A stretch of DNA of 64,000 nt from Poriferisodalis sp965208895 (GTDB taxonomy: Bacteria; Actinomycetota; Acidimicrobiia; Acidimicrobiales; Poriferisodalaceae), in contig NZ_OZ242363.1 of NCBI RefSeq assembly GCF_965208895.1, positions 620,001 to 684,000 on the forward strand, read 5' to 3'. A program made the translations under genes and the position numbers. Shown here one piece after another: positions 1-8,356 of this stretch (position 1 is the first letter of the stretch; every line of letters begins with the position of its first letter). The notes beneath the pieces were generated by a model that did not search any database, had not been told where the DNA came from, and saw only the letters and a list, made by a program, of their open reading frames with translations.

Positions 1-40
1 GAAGCCATAAGGCAGCGACGCTACCCGTGAGTTCTAGGGC

Positions 41-1759
41 TCAGTCGGTGGAGCGGAGCGTCCGTCCAGCCAGCGAACCCGTGTGCTCGCAGTCGCGCAT
101 GAACACCTGTCCGTTCACCAGCGTGGCCTCATACCCGGCGCCCCGCTGGATGTAGCGGCCCGCGCCGCCCGGGAAGTCGTACACGTACTCAGGACCCGAC
201 AGCGACAGGCGATCGACGTCGATGATGTTGACATCGGCGAACCGGCCGGCTTCAAGGCGCCCCCGGTCGACCAGCCCGAACAGGTCGGCAGTGTCCGAGG
301 TGATCCGGCGAACGCCTTCGGGCAGTGAGAAGAACCCGTTGTCGCGCACCCAGTGGCTCAGGAAGAACGTGGGCTGGCTGGAGTCCATGATCTGCCCGAC
401 GTGTGCCCCCGCGTCCGCGAGTCCCATGACGATGGACTCATGGCTCAGCATCCGTTCGATCGCATCAAAGTCCTGATTCAGCACCGGCAGGCTGAGCATC
501 ACCGTTCCGTCGGAGCGGTCGGTCGCGTCCAGGAAGAGCTCCACCGGGGATACACCGGCGGCCGCGGCCTGCGCTTCGAGGGTGCCCTCGGGTCCGATCC
601 GGTAGTTCGGGTTGACAGCGTCAAGCAGGTACAGCCGGCTCAGATCGACGAGCGAGTTCGCCATGCCCGTCGAATTGGACTCCGACGAGTTCGCCTCGGC
701 CACGAGTGCCGTACGAGTTGCCGGGTCGCGGATCGCGTCGAGGCGTCCGGCGACGTCGAGACTGCGCAGCGAGCGCCACGTCTCGCCCGCTCGATCCCAC
801 GGCGTGCGGTGCTGGATGCCCAACACGACACCGATGGCCCGGCAGGTGGTCTGGGGCCGAAGTTGCGCGCCGGCTGCGTTTTGCTCGGAGACGTACCCGA
901 GCACGAGGTCGCTCATCTCCGGCTTGCGGGCCGAGTACACTAGGCCGAACGTGCTGGGCTGGCCGCTGCGCCGCGTGATCTCGCCGAGCACTTCGATCTC
1001 GTGGCGGCCTCCCGCGAAATCGGGTCCGGCTGCTTCGAAGCGCGGTGCCGATTCGAACACGCCCCGGCCGTGGCGGCCCAAGACGTCGCCGAATGCGTAC
1101 AGCTCGTTGTCGTCAGCAAAGGTGCCGGGGATCGGTCGCCCGTCGGGTGTGCGGTGCAGCAGCGTGCGCGACGTCGAGAATCCCAGCGCACCGGCCCCCA
1201 TCGCCTCGTCCACCAGCTCGCACATTGCTGCGACCTGTGACTCCGACGCGGGGCGCTCGTCGAGGCTGTCGGGGCCCATCGTGTGCCAGCGGACGGCGAC
1301 ATGGCCGACCATGCCGCCGACGTTGAGGCCCTTGGGCATGCCGTCCAGGAAGGCCAGATACTCGCCGTATGAGCGCCAGTCCCATGGCAGGCCCTGCATC
1401 ATCGATTGCTTCGGGATGTCCTCGACCGACTCCATGACCTCGGCGATGTACTCGATGTCGGTGGTCTTGACGGGAGCGAACGTGACCCCGCAGTTGCCCA
1501 TGACCACCGAGGTAACGCCGTGCCAGCACGAGCTCGAACCGATGGGGTCCCACGCAAGCTGGGCGTCGAGGTGAGTGTGGATGTCGACGAAACCGGGCGT
1601 GACGACCTTGCCGGCTGCATCGATCTCTGTGCGCCCGGACGCCTCGACCTCGCCGACGGCGGTGATCCGTTCGCCGTCGATGGCGACATCGGCGACGCGG
1701 GCATCGCCGCCGGTCCCGTCGACCACCAAGCCGCCTCGAATGACTGTGTCGTGGGACAT
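41..1759 (-). CDS. N-acyl-D-amino-acid deacylase / D-aminoacylase family amidohydrolase
   Basis: A 572-aa metal-dependent amidohydrolase, predicted to hydrolyse an N-acyl or cyclic amide in the cytoplasm. The start is the ATG at 1759, preceded by GGGGAG; upstream in-frame codons lie inside the divergent lipoprotein's leader. The N-terminal beta-sandwich strand is followed by the metal motif HTHLD (H61, H63) and the family signature GVTSVVMGNCG with its conserved Cys (C90). Near the C-terminus are ADAGAHVG, which carries the catalytic-type Asp, and GRFADVNIID, typical of the composite barrel's second sandwich. Length fits the D-aminoacylase/dihydroorotase-like branch. The substrate cannot be read from sequence. 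It is transcribed away from the lipoprotein at 1909. Confidence 0.85.
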   Translation of the reverse strand: MSHDTVIRGGLVVDGTGGDARVADVAIDGERITAVGEVEASGRTEIDAAGKVVTPGFVDIHTHLDAQLAWDPIGSSSCWHGVTSVVMGNCGVTFAPVKTTDIEYIAEVMESVEDIPKQSMMQGLPWDWRSYGEYLAFLDGMPKGLNVGGMVGHVAVRWHTMGPDSLDERPASESQVAAMCELVDEAMGAGALGFSTSRTLLHRTPDGRPIPGTFADDNELYAFGDVLGRHGRGVFESAPRFEAAGPDFAGGRHEIEVLGEITRRSGQPSTFGLVYSARKPEMSDLVLGYVSEQNAAGAQLRPQTTCRAIGVVLGIQHRTPWDRAGETWRSLRSLDVAGRLDAIRDPATRTALVAEANSSESNSTGMANSLVDLSRLYLLDAVNPNYRIGPEGTLEAQAAAAGVSPVELFLDATDRSDGTVMLSLPVLNQDFDAIERMLSHESIVMGLADAGAHVGQIMDSSQPTFFLSHWVRDNGFFSLPEGVRRITSDTADLFGLVDRGRLEAGRFADVNIIDVDRLSLSGPEYVYDFPGGAGRYIQRGAGYEATLVNGQVFMRDCEHTGSLAGRTLRSTD

Positions 1760-1908
1760 CGCGCGCTCCCCTTCGTATGAGGTCTCGACCGCCGAGCTTA
1801 CGCCCGCAGCAGGGCTGCCTGCCGGTGTCGCCGCGCCCCGGTGCTGGCTTCGGTACTCTCGACTGGATGCCGACTCCCCTGAGGGGTGTGACTGGAAGGG
1901 TGACTGCC

Positions 1909-2616
1909 GTGCACCAACTCGACTCCCCACGCAGCTTGACGCGAGGCAACTCCGCACGATGGCGTGCTCTTGCCGTGGCGCTGGCCGCTGCGATGCTGGT
2001 CAGCGCTTGCGGTCTGCTCAGCGATGACGAAACCGACGCGACCACGACGACGGCCGCCGACGACGAGATGATGTCGGACACGGAAACCGAGACATCCACC
2101 GTCGTCACGCCTGCGCCGACGACCGCTGCCGACGACGCCATGGCCACCGACAACCCGTCGGGTTCCAACGTGACGCTCGAATCGAAGCTGTCGACTGCAG
2201 GTCTGGGGCCGGTGCAGATCGGGCAGTCACTCGAAGACGCTCGCACGGCCGCTGATTCGCTGATGATCGCCGTCCCGGGCGGCACTGACGCCTGCCGCTA
2301 CTTCACGGTCCAGAACGGCCCTGCGGGCATCCGGTTCCTGGCCGTCAATGCGGAGATCGTGCGAGTCGACATCGACTCCGGTCCGATCACGACGATCTCC
2401 GGCTACGGCATCGGCTCCACGAGAAGCGAGATCATCGAAGCCTTCGGCGACAGGATCGAAGACGGGCCCGGACTCTCAGCGATCCAGTACGTGCCGGTTG
2501 ACGCTCCAGATGTCGACAAGCGCGTCGTGTGGGAAGTCGACGAAGCAGGTGCGGTGATCTCGCTGCGCGCCGGCCGCCTCCCGCACATCGAGCCGCGGGT
2601 GGCCTGCACCGGCTGA
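1909..2616 (+). CDS. Putative secreted lipoprotein of unknown function
   Basis: About 235 aa. The chosen start is the GTG at 1909, with GGAAGG 9 nt upstream; an in-frame ATG at 1867 is an alternative. A basic N-region and a hydrophobic stretch lead to the lipobox LVSAC, so the protein should be lipidated and anchored outside the membrane. A Thr/Asp/Glu-rich linker (about residues 35-80) follows, then a globular domain with phrases such as GLGPVQIGQSLEDAR and GYGIGSTRSEIIEAFGDR. These resemble small beta-rich lipoprotein domains that use paired 'G.....ev...fG' units. I do not recognise a named family. It is divergent from the amidohydrolase and convergent with the ABC permease, whose stop lies 2 nt downstream. 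Confidence 0.75.
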   Translation: MHQLDSPRSLTRGNSARWRALAVALAAAMLVSACGLLSDDETDATTTTAADDEMMSDTETETSTVVTPAPTTAADDAMATDNPSGSNVTLESKLSTAGLGPVQIGQSLEDARTAADSLMIAVPGGTDACRYFTVQNGPAGIRFLAVNAEIVRVDIDSGPITTISGYGIGSTRSEIIEAFGDRIEDGPGLSAIQYVPVDAPDVDKRVVWEVDEAGAVISLRAGRLPHIEPRVACTG

Positions 2617-2617
2617 T

Positions 2618-3832
2618 TCATCGATCCTTCATGGCATCGATGGGCCGAGCCGTCGGCACAGCAACCGCGGCAAATACACCTGCGACTAGTGACGCACAAG
2701 TCGCTGCGAGCAGCGACGGGAGTGCCGGTGCCCACACGTACTGCCCGGGGTCGACGGTGGCGACGGTGACCGCGGCGATGCCAAGCGAGATAAGCACACT
2801 CCAGCCCATAACGAGCACGAATTCTGCTGCGGCGATTGATCGGACCTCCGACCTCCGCGCTCCCAAGGATCGATAGAGCGCGAGTTCCGACCGTCGCGTC
2901 CAAAGCACCAAGGCGCGCAACGCCAATGCGACAGCCGCGACGACTATCCACAGGTGTCGCCAAGGGCGCTCGCGGTACAAGTCGTCGCCGGTCTGCAATC
3001 GTTCAGCACCGAGTACTACACGTCGATAGGTCAATGTCTCATCGGCGAGCACCGTGGCGATCGGGGCCGTGTACCCGCTCAACAACTCTCCCTCGAGGGC
3101 GATGAGACAGCTTTCGGCGCTGCCAACCGGCGGGACCAAGCGCAGCATGGCACTCCGATAGCCACGGCCGAGCGCCTCCAGCGGAGCACCAGAAACAACT
3201 CTGACGTCGTGTTTAGCGAGTGCGCGCTCAGTGATGAGTGCGTCGCCTGCCGACATCGAGTCGCTGGCTCTTGCCCGGGCACCGCCCCGGTCCGCTACGT
3301 CATTACCCAAGTCCACAATCACGTCGCTGCGAAGCGCAATCGAGGCGCCCATGGCGAGTCCATTAGCGTCCATGTGCGAAGGCGACATCAGCAGCCTGTC
3401 AAATACGGAACCGTTCCTGGAGCTCGAGCCGTCCCACCATGCAGGATCGATGGTATCAAGCACGGCGAAAATCCCAGCTGTCGCGCCCGACTCGTGCACA
3501 ACCGCGTTCGGGGCCTGCCGGATTGACGTCGGCCTGAGCGCGCCCACGCTACCTGCTGCGGTCACACCGCTTGAATGAACCAAGCGCTCACAGTGCTCCC
3601 GTGAGATGCGCTCAACCGTGCTATTGCCATCCTCGGCACCGAAGACCGCCAAGACGTGGTAACCGTCAATCCGGAGCGACGCGCTGCGTTGCGCCGCGTC
3701 GGCAGCGCTGGTCCACTCTGCCACAAAGACGGCAGCGAGTCCGGCTCCGATCACGAGAACCTGCATCCACGTTGCCAGGCGTCCACGCCAGACGTTCTGT
3801 GTCGCTTCGCGCCACACGGCGCGAGCACGCAT
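2618..3832 (-). CDS. FtsX/MacB-like ABC transporter permease
   Basis: About 404 aa. The start is the ATG at 3832, which overlaps the ATPase stop by one base (TAATG), indicating translational coupling. One N-terminal membrane segment (about residues 20-38) is followed by a roughly 250-residue extracytoplasmic domain and three C-terminal segments (about 294-312, 336-360, 370-393). The motif LALYRSLGARRSEV after the second segment matches the FtsX-like consensus for the cytoplasmic loop contacting the ATPase. This 1+3 topology with a large periplasmic domain is that of MacB/LolC-type mechanotransmission ABC systems. It is the last gene of a five-gene operon with a small secreted protein, so export, sensing or immunity is more likely than nutrient import. 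Confidence 0.8.
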   Translation of the reverse strand: MRARAVWREATQNVWRGRLATWMQVLVIGAGLAAVFVAEWTSAADAAQRSASLRIDGYHVLAVFGAEDGNSTVERISREHCERLVHSSGVTAAGSVGALRPTSIRQAPNAVVHESGATAGIFAVLDTIDPAWWDGSSSRNGSVFDRLLMSPSHMDANGLAMGASIALRSDVIVDLGNDVADRGGARARASDSMSAGDALITERALAKHDVRVVSGAPLEALGRGYRSAMLRLVPPVGSAESCLIALEGELLSGYTAPIATVLADETLTYRRVVLGAERLQTGDDLYRERPWRHLWIVVAAVALALRALVLWTRRSELALYRSLGARRSEVRSIAAAEFVLVMGWSVLISLGIAAVTVATVDPGQYVWAPALPSLLAATCASLVAGVFAAVAVPTARPIDAMKDR

Positions 3833-4563
3833 TACCGCTGCCGCCGAACTTCGAACACTCCAGGTACTTGCCGCTCCGCGTCGGCCGCTGGTAATCCGGA
3901 CAGGGCCGTGTCGTGCGTCGGCCGCAAGAGTGTCAGGCCGCTGTCGGATAAGACGTAACAACGATTGCACAGACGCGCAATGTCGCGGTCATGCGTCACG
4001 AGGACGAGAATCGAGTCCTGGCAGCTTGCAAGCAATGAACGAACGGCTAGCCCAGAGAGGCGCGCGTCAAGCTGAGATGTGGGCTCATCTGCGAGTACAA
4101 CCGGCCGCCGAGCTGCAATGGCGCGAGCAATGCTGAGGCGCTGCAATTCGCCTCCCGACAGGTGGCGAGCGCGCGCTTCGGCTTGCTCCGAAAGCTCAAC
4201 AAGCCGAAGAGCATGACTGACCCTCTCGTCTGCTTCCCCGGCCTCAACACCTGCGAGCATCAGTGGCACTGAGACGTTGTCCGCGACGGTCCGATTCGGG
4301 AATACTGCCGCGAATTGCAACACCCATGCACATTGCTGCGCAACAGGCAATAGCGAGTGATCGGACGGTCGTTCATCACAAACTTCGACACGACCTGTGC
4401 TCGGTCGGAGCAAGTCGCCAGCAATCGCCAAGAGTGTTGATTTTCCGGCACCCGACGGACCCACAACGGCAACCGACTCGCCGCTGCTGACGCGTAGATT
4501 CACCTCGGCGAACAATCGTCGTTCGCCGATGGTATGGCCGACTCCTGTCATCATGAGCCGCAA
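3832..4563 (-). CDS. ABC transporter ATP-binding protein (MacB/LolD type)
   Basis: A 243-aa nucleotide-binding subunit. It shows Walker A GPSGAGKS (residues 35-42), a Q-loop Gln near residue 83, signature LSGGE (135-139), Walker B VVLADE (155-160) followed by PTSQLD, and a switch His in VLVTHD. All catalytic elements are intact. Size and motif spacing match MacB/LolD/FtsE ATPases, which pair with FtsX-like permeases, and the permease follows directly with a one-base overlap. The start overlaps the end of the upstream membrane-fusion gene by 13 nt. The substrate is presumably linked to the secreted protein or lipoprotein at the head of the operon. Confidence 0.92.
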   Translation of the reverse strand: MRLMMTGVGHTIGERRLFAEVNLRVSSGESVAVVGPSGAGKSTLLAIAGDLLRPSTGRVEVCDERPSDHSLLPVAQQCAWVLQFAAVFPNRTVADNVSVPLMLAGVEAGEADERVSHALRLVELSEQAEARARHLSGGELQRLSIARAIAARRPVVLADEPTSQLDARLSGLAVRSLLASCQDSILVLVTHDRDIARLCNRCYVLSDSGLTLLRPTHDTALSGLPAADAERQVPGVFEVRRQR

Positions 4564-5576
4564 CGAACCTGACCAGTCTGCTGAGGGTCGAGCATGACGC
4601 GGATATCTATGGGCAGGGATCTTTCTATATAGGACACTCCGCCGCTGCTGGCGCGTACATCAACGAGGTGCACTGCGTCATCCTCATCTATGACACACGT
4701 CGAGCCCCCGAGGCCCACGAGCACCGCACGCGTCGGTACCGACTGTCGTTCGATCGGATTGGCTCGCATTACCACACCCCGCACCGGCTCTTGGGCGACA
4801 CGAGGCGGCAAAGATTGCAGGTGCGCTGCGAGGTTCGGCAAGGTTGCGTCCAGTACATTCGCGCTTCGATCCAATTCGAGAAGCGGACCACCGTTGACCT
4901 GAAATACCCAGCGGTTTGGGGCTTCGACGGATGTCTCACCCACGGACAGTTGCACCTTCGCCGAGGTGACCGACTCGGGTTCAAGCAGAAGTGGCATATC
5001 GGCCCTGACGCGATCGCCTAGGCCAACCTGCAGCACAACGTTGGTGTGGTCAGCCGGGACCCATGCGACGTAGTGCGGTTGGAATCGCCCCGTTTCGGCA
5101 CGTCCGCTCGCCATCTCGAACGCGCTCACTCCGTGCTGCATTCTTGGTCCGTATATCAGGTGAGCAGGGCTCTTGAGATAGCCTGCTGCGTATAGGAATG
5201 CCGCCACATCGGCAACATCATCGCCATGCTCGCCCGACTCCAGAACGCGATAGGGAGGACTCTCGGAAACTAGGGCGTGCCGAGTGACACCGTCGAGGTC
5301 GAGAACAGCTTCCGCCATGCCGAGTCGGCCAGCGCGGAAGTGCACCGCAGTAACGATTCCCTCAAGACCGAGCGAGCTAACGATACGCGGCTCACTTCTG
5401 GTGACTTCCACCACGGCAGGCTGCGGTTCACGGCTTTGTTCGATACCAACAAGCGCGAACTGGCGGCCACGAGCGGAAGCGAACGCCTCCGTTGCCGCAT
5501 TGTCGCGCCACACCAATAGCAAGGCCACGACCGCCGCCAATACTGCACACGACAGCCCGATCAGCGCACCACGCAT
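4551..5576 (-). CDS. Membrane-fusion (HlyD-like) protein with peptidoglycan-binding-like segment
   Basis: A 341-aa membrane-anchored extracytoplasmic protein. Residues 3-23 form a single N-terminal membrane segment. Residues about 118-155 (GDDVADVAAFLYAAGYL and YGPRMQHGVSAFE) match the helical repeat pattern of PG_binding_1 domains. The later part is beta-rich and resembles the barrel-sandwich regions of efflux adaptor subunits. In Gram-positive bacteria such proteins sit between MacB-type ABC transporters and the wall. The ATPase begins before this gene ends, so the two are translationally linked. The specific function is inferred from operon position; the adaptor fold itself is a moderate-confidence call. 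Confidence 0.7.
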   Translation of the reverse strand: MRGALIGLSCAVLAAVVALLLVWRDNAATEAFASARGRQFALVGIEQSREPQPAVVEVTRSEPRIVSSLGLEGIVTAVHFRAGRLGMAEAVLDLDGVTRHALVSESPPYRVLESGEHGDDVADVAAFLYAAGYLKSPAHLIYGPRMQHGVSAFEMASGRAETGRFQPHYVAWVPADHTNVVLQVGLGDRVRADMPLLLEPESVTSAKVQLSVGETSVEAPNRWVFQVNGGPLLELDRSANVLDATLPNLAAHLQSLPPRVAQEPVRGVVMRANPIERQSVPTRAVLVGLGGSTCVIDEDDAVHLVDVRASSGGVSYIERSLPIDIRVMLDPQQTGQVRCGS

Positions 5577-5663
5577 CGCGAGCCCTACGCTGCCCTCAGG
5601 AGACTACTACCGCGCATCGCCTCGGGATCGGAGGTGTCACTCGGCCATCGCGGCGGGCACGAC

Positions 5664-6392
5664 TCACTCGCAATCACCCGTCATCACATAGTCCGAGTAT
5701 TGCGTCCAATACTCGCGCTCCTCGGGGTCTTCCTGCTCGCCCGTTAGGTGATCCGGTACTTCGATCCCAAACCGCTCCAAGCAGGGCACCACGTCTTCCT
5801 CAAACCAGCGCACGCTTTCGGCCCGTCGCTCCTCATGCACGTCAGGGTCGCGTGTCTGGACCCATGCGTCGATACGCGCGAAATGCCACGAATTGCATTT
5901 GCGAACGATATCTGCGTGTTCGTCGCTATAGCCGTAGCGAATCAGTCCGGTCCGCGCATCGCGACCGCGCTCAATGACGTCGGCTCCGAGGCCACGTGAG
6001 CATGAAACAAATGCTTCGTAGGCGGCGACGTACTCATCGTCACTTACACGTTCGTCCTGTAGCGCTTCGATCTGACGTTGTATCGCTGCGGATTCCTCTG
6101 TCGCCTCAGTAGAAGTTGTGCTCGTAGGCAGTCCGTCTGACACAAGCGTGTCTTGATCTTGGGACTCTTGGTCGTGAGACTGCAATGGTTGCGTCCCTGG
6201 TGTGTTTTGCACAAGCTGCGTGGACGCCGTCGCCTCGGTTGCCGTCGCACCGCCGCAGCCTGCGGTCGCGAGCGATAGCACGGCAACAGCCAAGTGGACA
6301 CCGACGCAACGGACCGGCCCGCGCCGTTTTGCTGTATTGCATCGAGCCTGGCTCCGGTCAAGACAGGCTGCGCTGCGAGCGTACTGGATCAC
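5664..6392 (-). CDS. Lipoprotein of unknown function in secreted-protein/ABC operon
   Basis: About 242 aa. It starts with GTG at 6392, which overlaps the upstream gene's stop as GTGA, a classic coupling signal. A long basic N-region precedes a hydrophobic stretch ending in the lipobox LATAGC, then a Ser/Thr/Gln-rich linker to about residue 100. The C-terminal half is acidic and helical, with two Cys (in FVSCSRG and VRKCNSW) plus further Cys in VVPCLERFG and the terminal GDCE, possibly forming disulfides outside the cell. No family is recognised. Its place between the secreted protein and the ABC transporter suggests a substrate receptor or self-immunity lipoprotein, but this is inference only. 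Confidence 0.65.
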   Translation of the reverse strand: MIQYARSAACLDRSQARCNTAKRRGPVRCVGVHLAVAVLSLATAGCGGATATEATASTQLVQNTPGTQPLQSHDQESQDQDTLVSDGLPTSTTSTEATEESAAIQRQIEALQDERVSDDEYVAAYEAFVSCSRGLGADVIERGRDARTGLIRYGYSDEHADIVRKCNSWHFARIDAWVQTRDPDVHEERRAESVRWFEEDVVPCLERFGIEVPDHLTGEQEDPEEREYWTQYSDYVMTGDCE

Positions 6393-6736
6393 CCGTTGAG
6401 CCAGCCGACCGAGTGATAGTTGTGTACGGTTGTTCCCGGGGTCAGCTTGACATACCAGCTATTGCTCCACTTCGTGCCAAACCAAACGAACTCGCCGATA
6501 TCAGCATCAAATACAAGTGCGTCGGTGCCGATCGCACTGCACGAGTCGCCCTCATCTCGCGTCCACGAATAGCGATCTGTGTAACCGCCAGTGAAGTCGC
6601 AACTGGCCGCGTGTGCCGCCGGTACCGCAAGCGCAAGTATGGATGCGGCAGCGAATAATGCCGCTGCGGTTCCCTGCATGGCATGACGGGTCCATGAATG
6701 TTTGATCATTTTGTCCGGCTTGAATCTGCTGTACAT
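6389..6736 (-). CDS. Small secreted protein, head gene of ABC-export operon (bacteriocin-like candidate)
   Basis: A 115-aa precursor with a strong ribosome-binding site (AAGGAG, 5 nt before ATG 6736). The basic N-region (KPDKMIKHSWTRH) and the hydrophobic core ALFAAASILALAV end in AHA-A, a signal peptidase I site, leaving roughly 70 mature residues. The mature part has two Cys (CDFTGG, DSCSA) about 20 residues apart and many Trp/Tyr/Gly (GEFVWFGTKWSNSWYV, HNYHSVGWLNG). Its size, composition and position ahead of a MacB-type transporter recall secreted bacteriocins such as the lactococcin-972 class. However, I cannot demonstrate that family's motifs. Its stop overlaps the next gene's start. 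Confidence 0.7.
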   Translation of the reverse strand: MYSRFKPDKMIKHSWTRHAMQGTAAALFAAASILALAVPAAHAASCDFTGGYTDRYSWTRDEGDSCSAIGTDALVFDADIGEFVWFGTKWSNSWYVKLTPGTTVHNYHSVGWLNG

Positions 6737-6757
6737 CCTCGCTCCTTGCGCCAGAAT

Positions 6758-6803
6758 ATACGCTTACGTCTACTAAACGTTTGTTTAGTAGACGTAAGCG
6801 TAT
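6758..6803. promoter_or_regulatory. Perfect 21-bp inverted repeat upstream of secreted-protein operon
   Basis: Arms at 6758-6778 and 6783-6803 are exact reverse complements separated by GTTT; the core reads CTAAAC-GTTT-GTTTAG. It lies 21 bp upstream of the small secreted protein's start codon. A possible minus-strand -10 box (TATATT, at 6755-6760) overlaps the proximal arm. A repressor operator of the TetR type fits the symmetry and position. A transcription terminator for the upstream M20 gene is the alternative, although no U-tract follows in the transcript. Confidence 0.7.
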
Positions 6804-6912
6804 CACTGTTCAGCAACGTGCGTGACCATCAGGCGACGAGTCCGTCGTGCCCGACTGGCGATCCGGTGTCCAAGCGTGCGTGCTCGTCGTCGTGCGCGCC
6901 GCGTGTGCCCGC

Positions 6913-8277
6913 TCAGCTCGCGGCGATATCGCCCAGGTTCTCGATGACGTCGATCCACAGTTGAGTCGTGAGCGCCAGCGATTCGGTGTCGACGCGCTCG
7001 TCGTTTCCGTGGAATCGCAGCATGAAGTCGTTGGAGTTGACCCGGTCGCTGAACAGACCGGCCCCGTAGGCCACGGAGCCCTTCAGCCGGAAAAACCGAG
7101 CATCGGTCGCGCCCACGATGAGCTGCGGGATCACAGGTGCACCTGGATGCGCCTTGGCCACGAGGTCGCTCAGCAACTGCCACATCGGCGTGTTCGTCGG
7201 CGAGAAGCTGGCCGGGTCGTCGTGAAGATGCTCGATCTCGACCTCGTCGAAGAGTTCGCCGAGCGCGGCCCGCAGGTGCTCGTTGACCTCGGTGGGGTCA
7301 CCAGGTGCCGTGCGAATGTCGACTTCGATCTCCACCTTGTCGGGGATGATGTTCGTCTTGTTGCCCCCGCCGACGACGTTGGGGCTGAATGTGGTGTGGC
7401 TGCACGCATGCAGGTGACGCGCCAGGCCCGGTGAATCGATGCCGGCCACCGCGTCGTAGACCTGGGCCGGATCGAGCAGCGCTTCGCGGGTCTCGTCGTC
7501 GACGCGCAGCGTCGAGACGTGGTGCTGCCACATCTCGGTGAGCTGGGGGGCCGGCCGGTATTCAGCGATCCGCCGGACGATCTCGGCCGCCTTGATCAGG
7601 GCATTGTCGGTGCCGAACGGCATGGAGCCATGACCGGGTGTCCCGCGGACGGTGAGTCGGCGCCAGCCGATGCCCTTCTCGCCCGCTGCGAGCGTGATCT
7701 TGGTTCCCTGTGGCGTGTGGTTCGGCATCCCGCCGAACTCGGTGAGGACGTAGTCGCACTCGATGGCATCCCAATGGTGCTCCGCCATCCATTTGGCGCC
7801 ATAGGTGCCGCCGGCTTCCTCGTCGGCCACGCCGAAATAGATGACATCTCCCCGTGGGCGGTAGCCGCTGCGAGCGATGTGGCGGAATGCCACAGCCATG
7901 GACGACGTGAGGTTGAGCATGTCGACCGCGCCGCGCCCCCACACCTCGCCTTCGACGAGTTCGCCGCCGAAGGGGTCACGGCTCCAGCCGTCGGCGTTGA
8001 CGGGCACCACGTCGGTGTGGCCCATCAGGCACAGCTTCGGTGCGGCTGGGTCGGTGCCGGTGATGCGTGCCACGAGGGATCGGCGGCCCGGTTCAGACTC
8101 GAAGCTCTGCAGGTCCACGTCGGGGCCTTCGAGATAGGTCTCGAGCAGGTCGCTGTTGCGCACCTCTTCTCCCGATTCGACCGTGCCGTCATTGACGCAG
8201 GCATTGCGGATCATCTGCTGCAAGAGCTCGATGGTCTCGTTGGTCAGCGCTGGATTGGTGTGGTCAAGGTCGGCCAT
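6913..8277 (-). CDS. M20 family metallopeptidase (ArgE/DapE-like)
   Basis: A 454-aa cytoplasmic dinuclear-zinc amidohydrolase. Metal ligands are visible: MGHTDVVPV (H87, D89), GRGAVDM (bridging D119) and ADEEAGG (E153/E154, base and ligand), plus a C-terminal His region. The dimerisation or lid domain occupies the middle (GEKGIGWRRLTVRGTPGHGSMP). The family removes acyl groups from amino acids or cleaves dipeptides; the substrate is not determined. ATG at 8277 has no clear Shine-Dalgarno, but TAGCAT sits 7 nt upstream, which suggests a leaderless transcript. It is divergent from the acyl-CoA dehydrogenase at 8357. Confidence 0.9.
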   Translation of the reverse strand: MADLDHTNPALTNETIELLQQMIRNACVNDGTVESGEEVRNSDLLETYLEGPDVDLQSFESEPGRRSLVARITGTDPAAPKLCLMGHTDVVPVNADGWSRDPFGGELVEGEVWGRGAVDMLNLTSSMAVAFRHIARSGYRPRGDVIYFGVADEEAGGTYGAKWMAEHHWDAIECDYVLTEFGGMPNHTPQGTKITLAAGEKGIGWRRLTVRGTPGHGSMPFGTDNALIKAAEIVRRIAEYRPAPQLTEMWQHHVSTLRVDDETREALLDPAQVYDAVAGIDSPGLARHLHACSHTTFSPNVVGGGNKTNIIPDKVEIEVDIRTAPGDPTEVNEHLRAALGELFDEVEIEHLHDDPASFSPTNTPMWQLLSDLVAKAHPGAPVIPQLIVGATDARFFRLKGSVAYGAGLFSDRVNSNDFMLRFHGNDERVDTESLALTTQLWIDVIENLGDIAAS

Positions 8278-8284
8278 GGCAGCG

Positions 8285-8290
8285 ATGCTA
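8285..8290 (-). promoter_or_regulatory. Putative -10 box of leaderless M20 peptidase transcript
   Basis: TAGCAT on the minus strand, 7 nt before the ATG at 8277. The same TANNNT-N6/7-start arrangement recurs at three other genes here that lack ribosome-binding sites. Confidence 0.4.
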
Positions 8291-8356
8291 GGGCTGGCGC
8301 GTCACCCCACGGCTACCGTGAGGGCAGCGAATACAGCAAGGGACACTGCGAAGCCG

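Noticed and set aside
6389..6736. Definite lactococcin-972-type bacteriocin
   Set aside because: Architecture is similar, but the family's sequence motifs cannot be confirmed by eye, and the membrane partner differs from the usual one.
6758..6803. Rho-independent terminator of the M20 gene
   Set aside because: Strong stem, but no U-rich tract follows in the direction of transcription; operator preferred, not proven.
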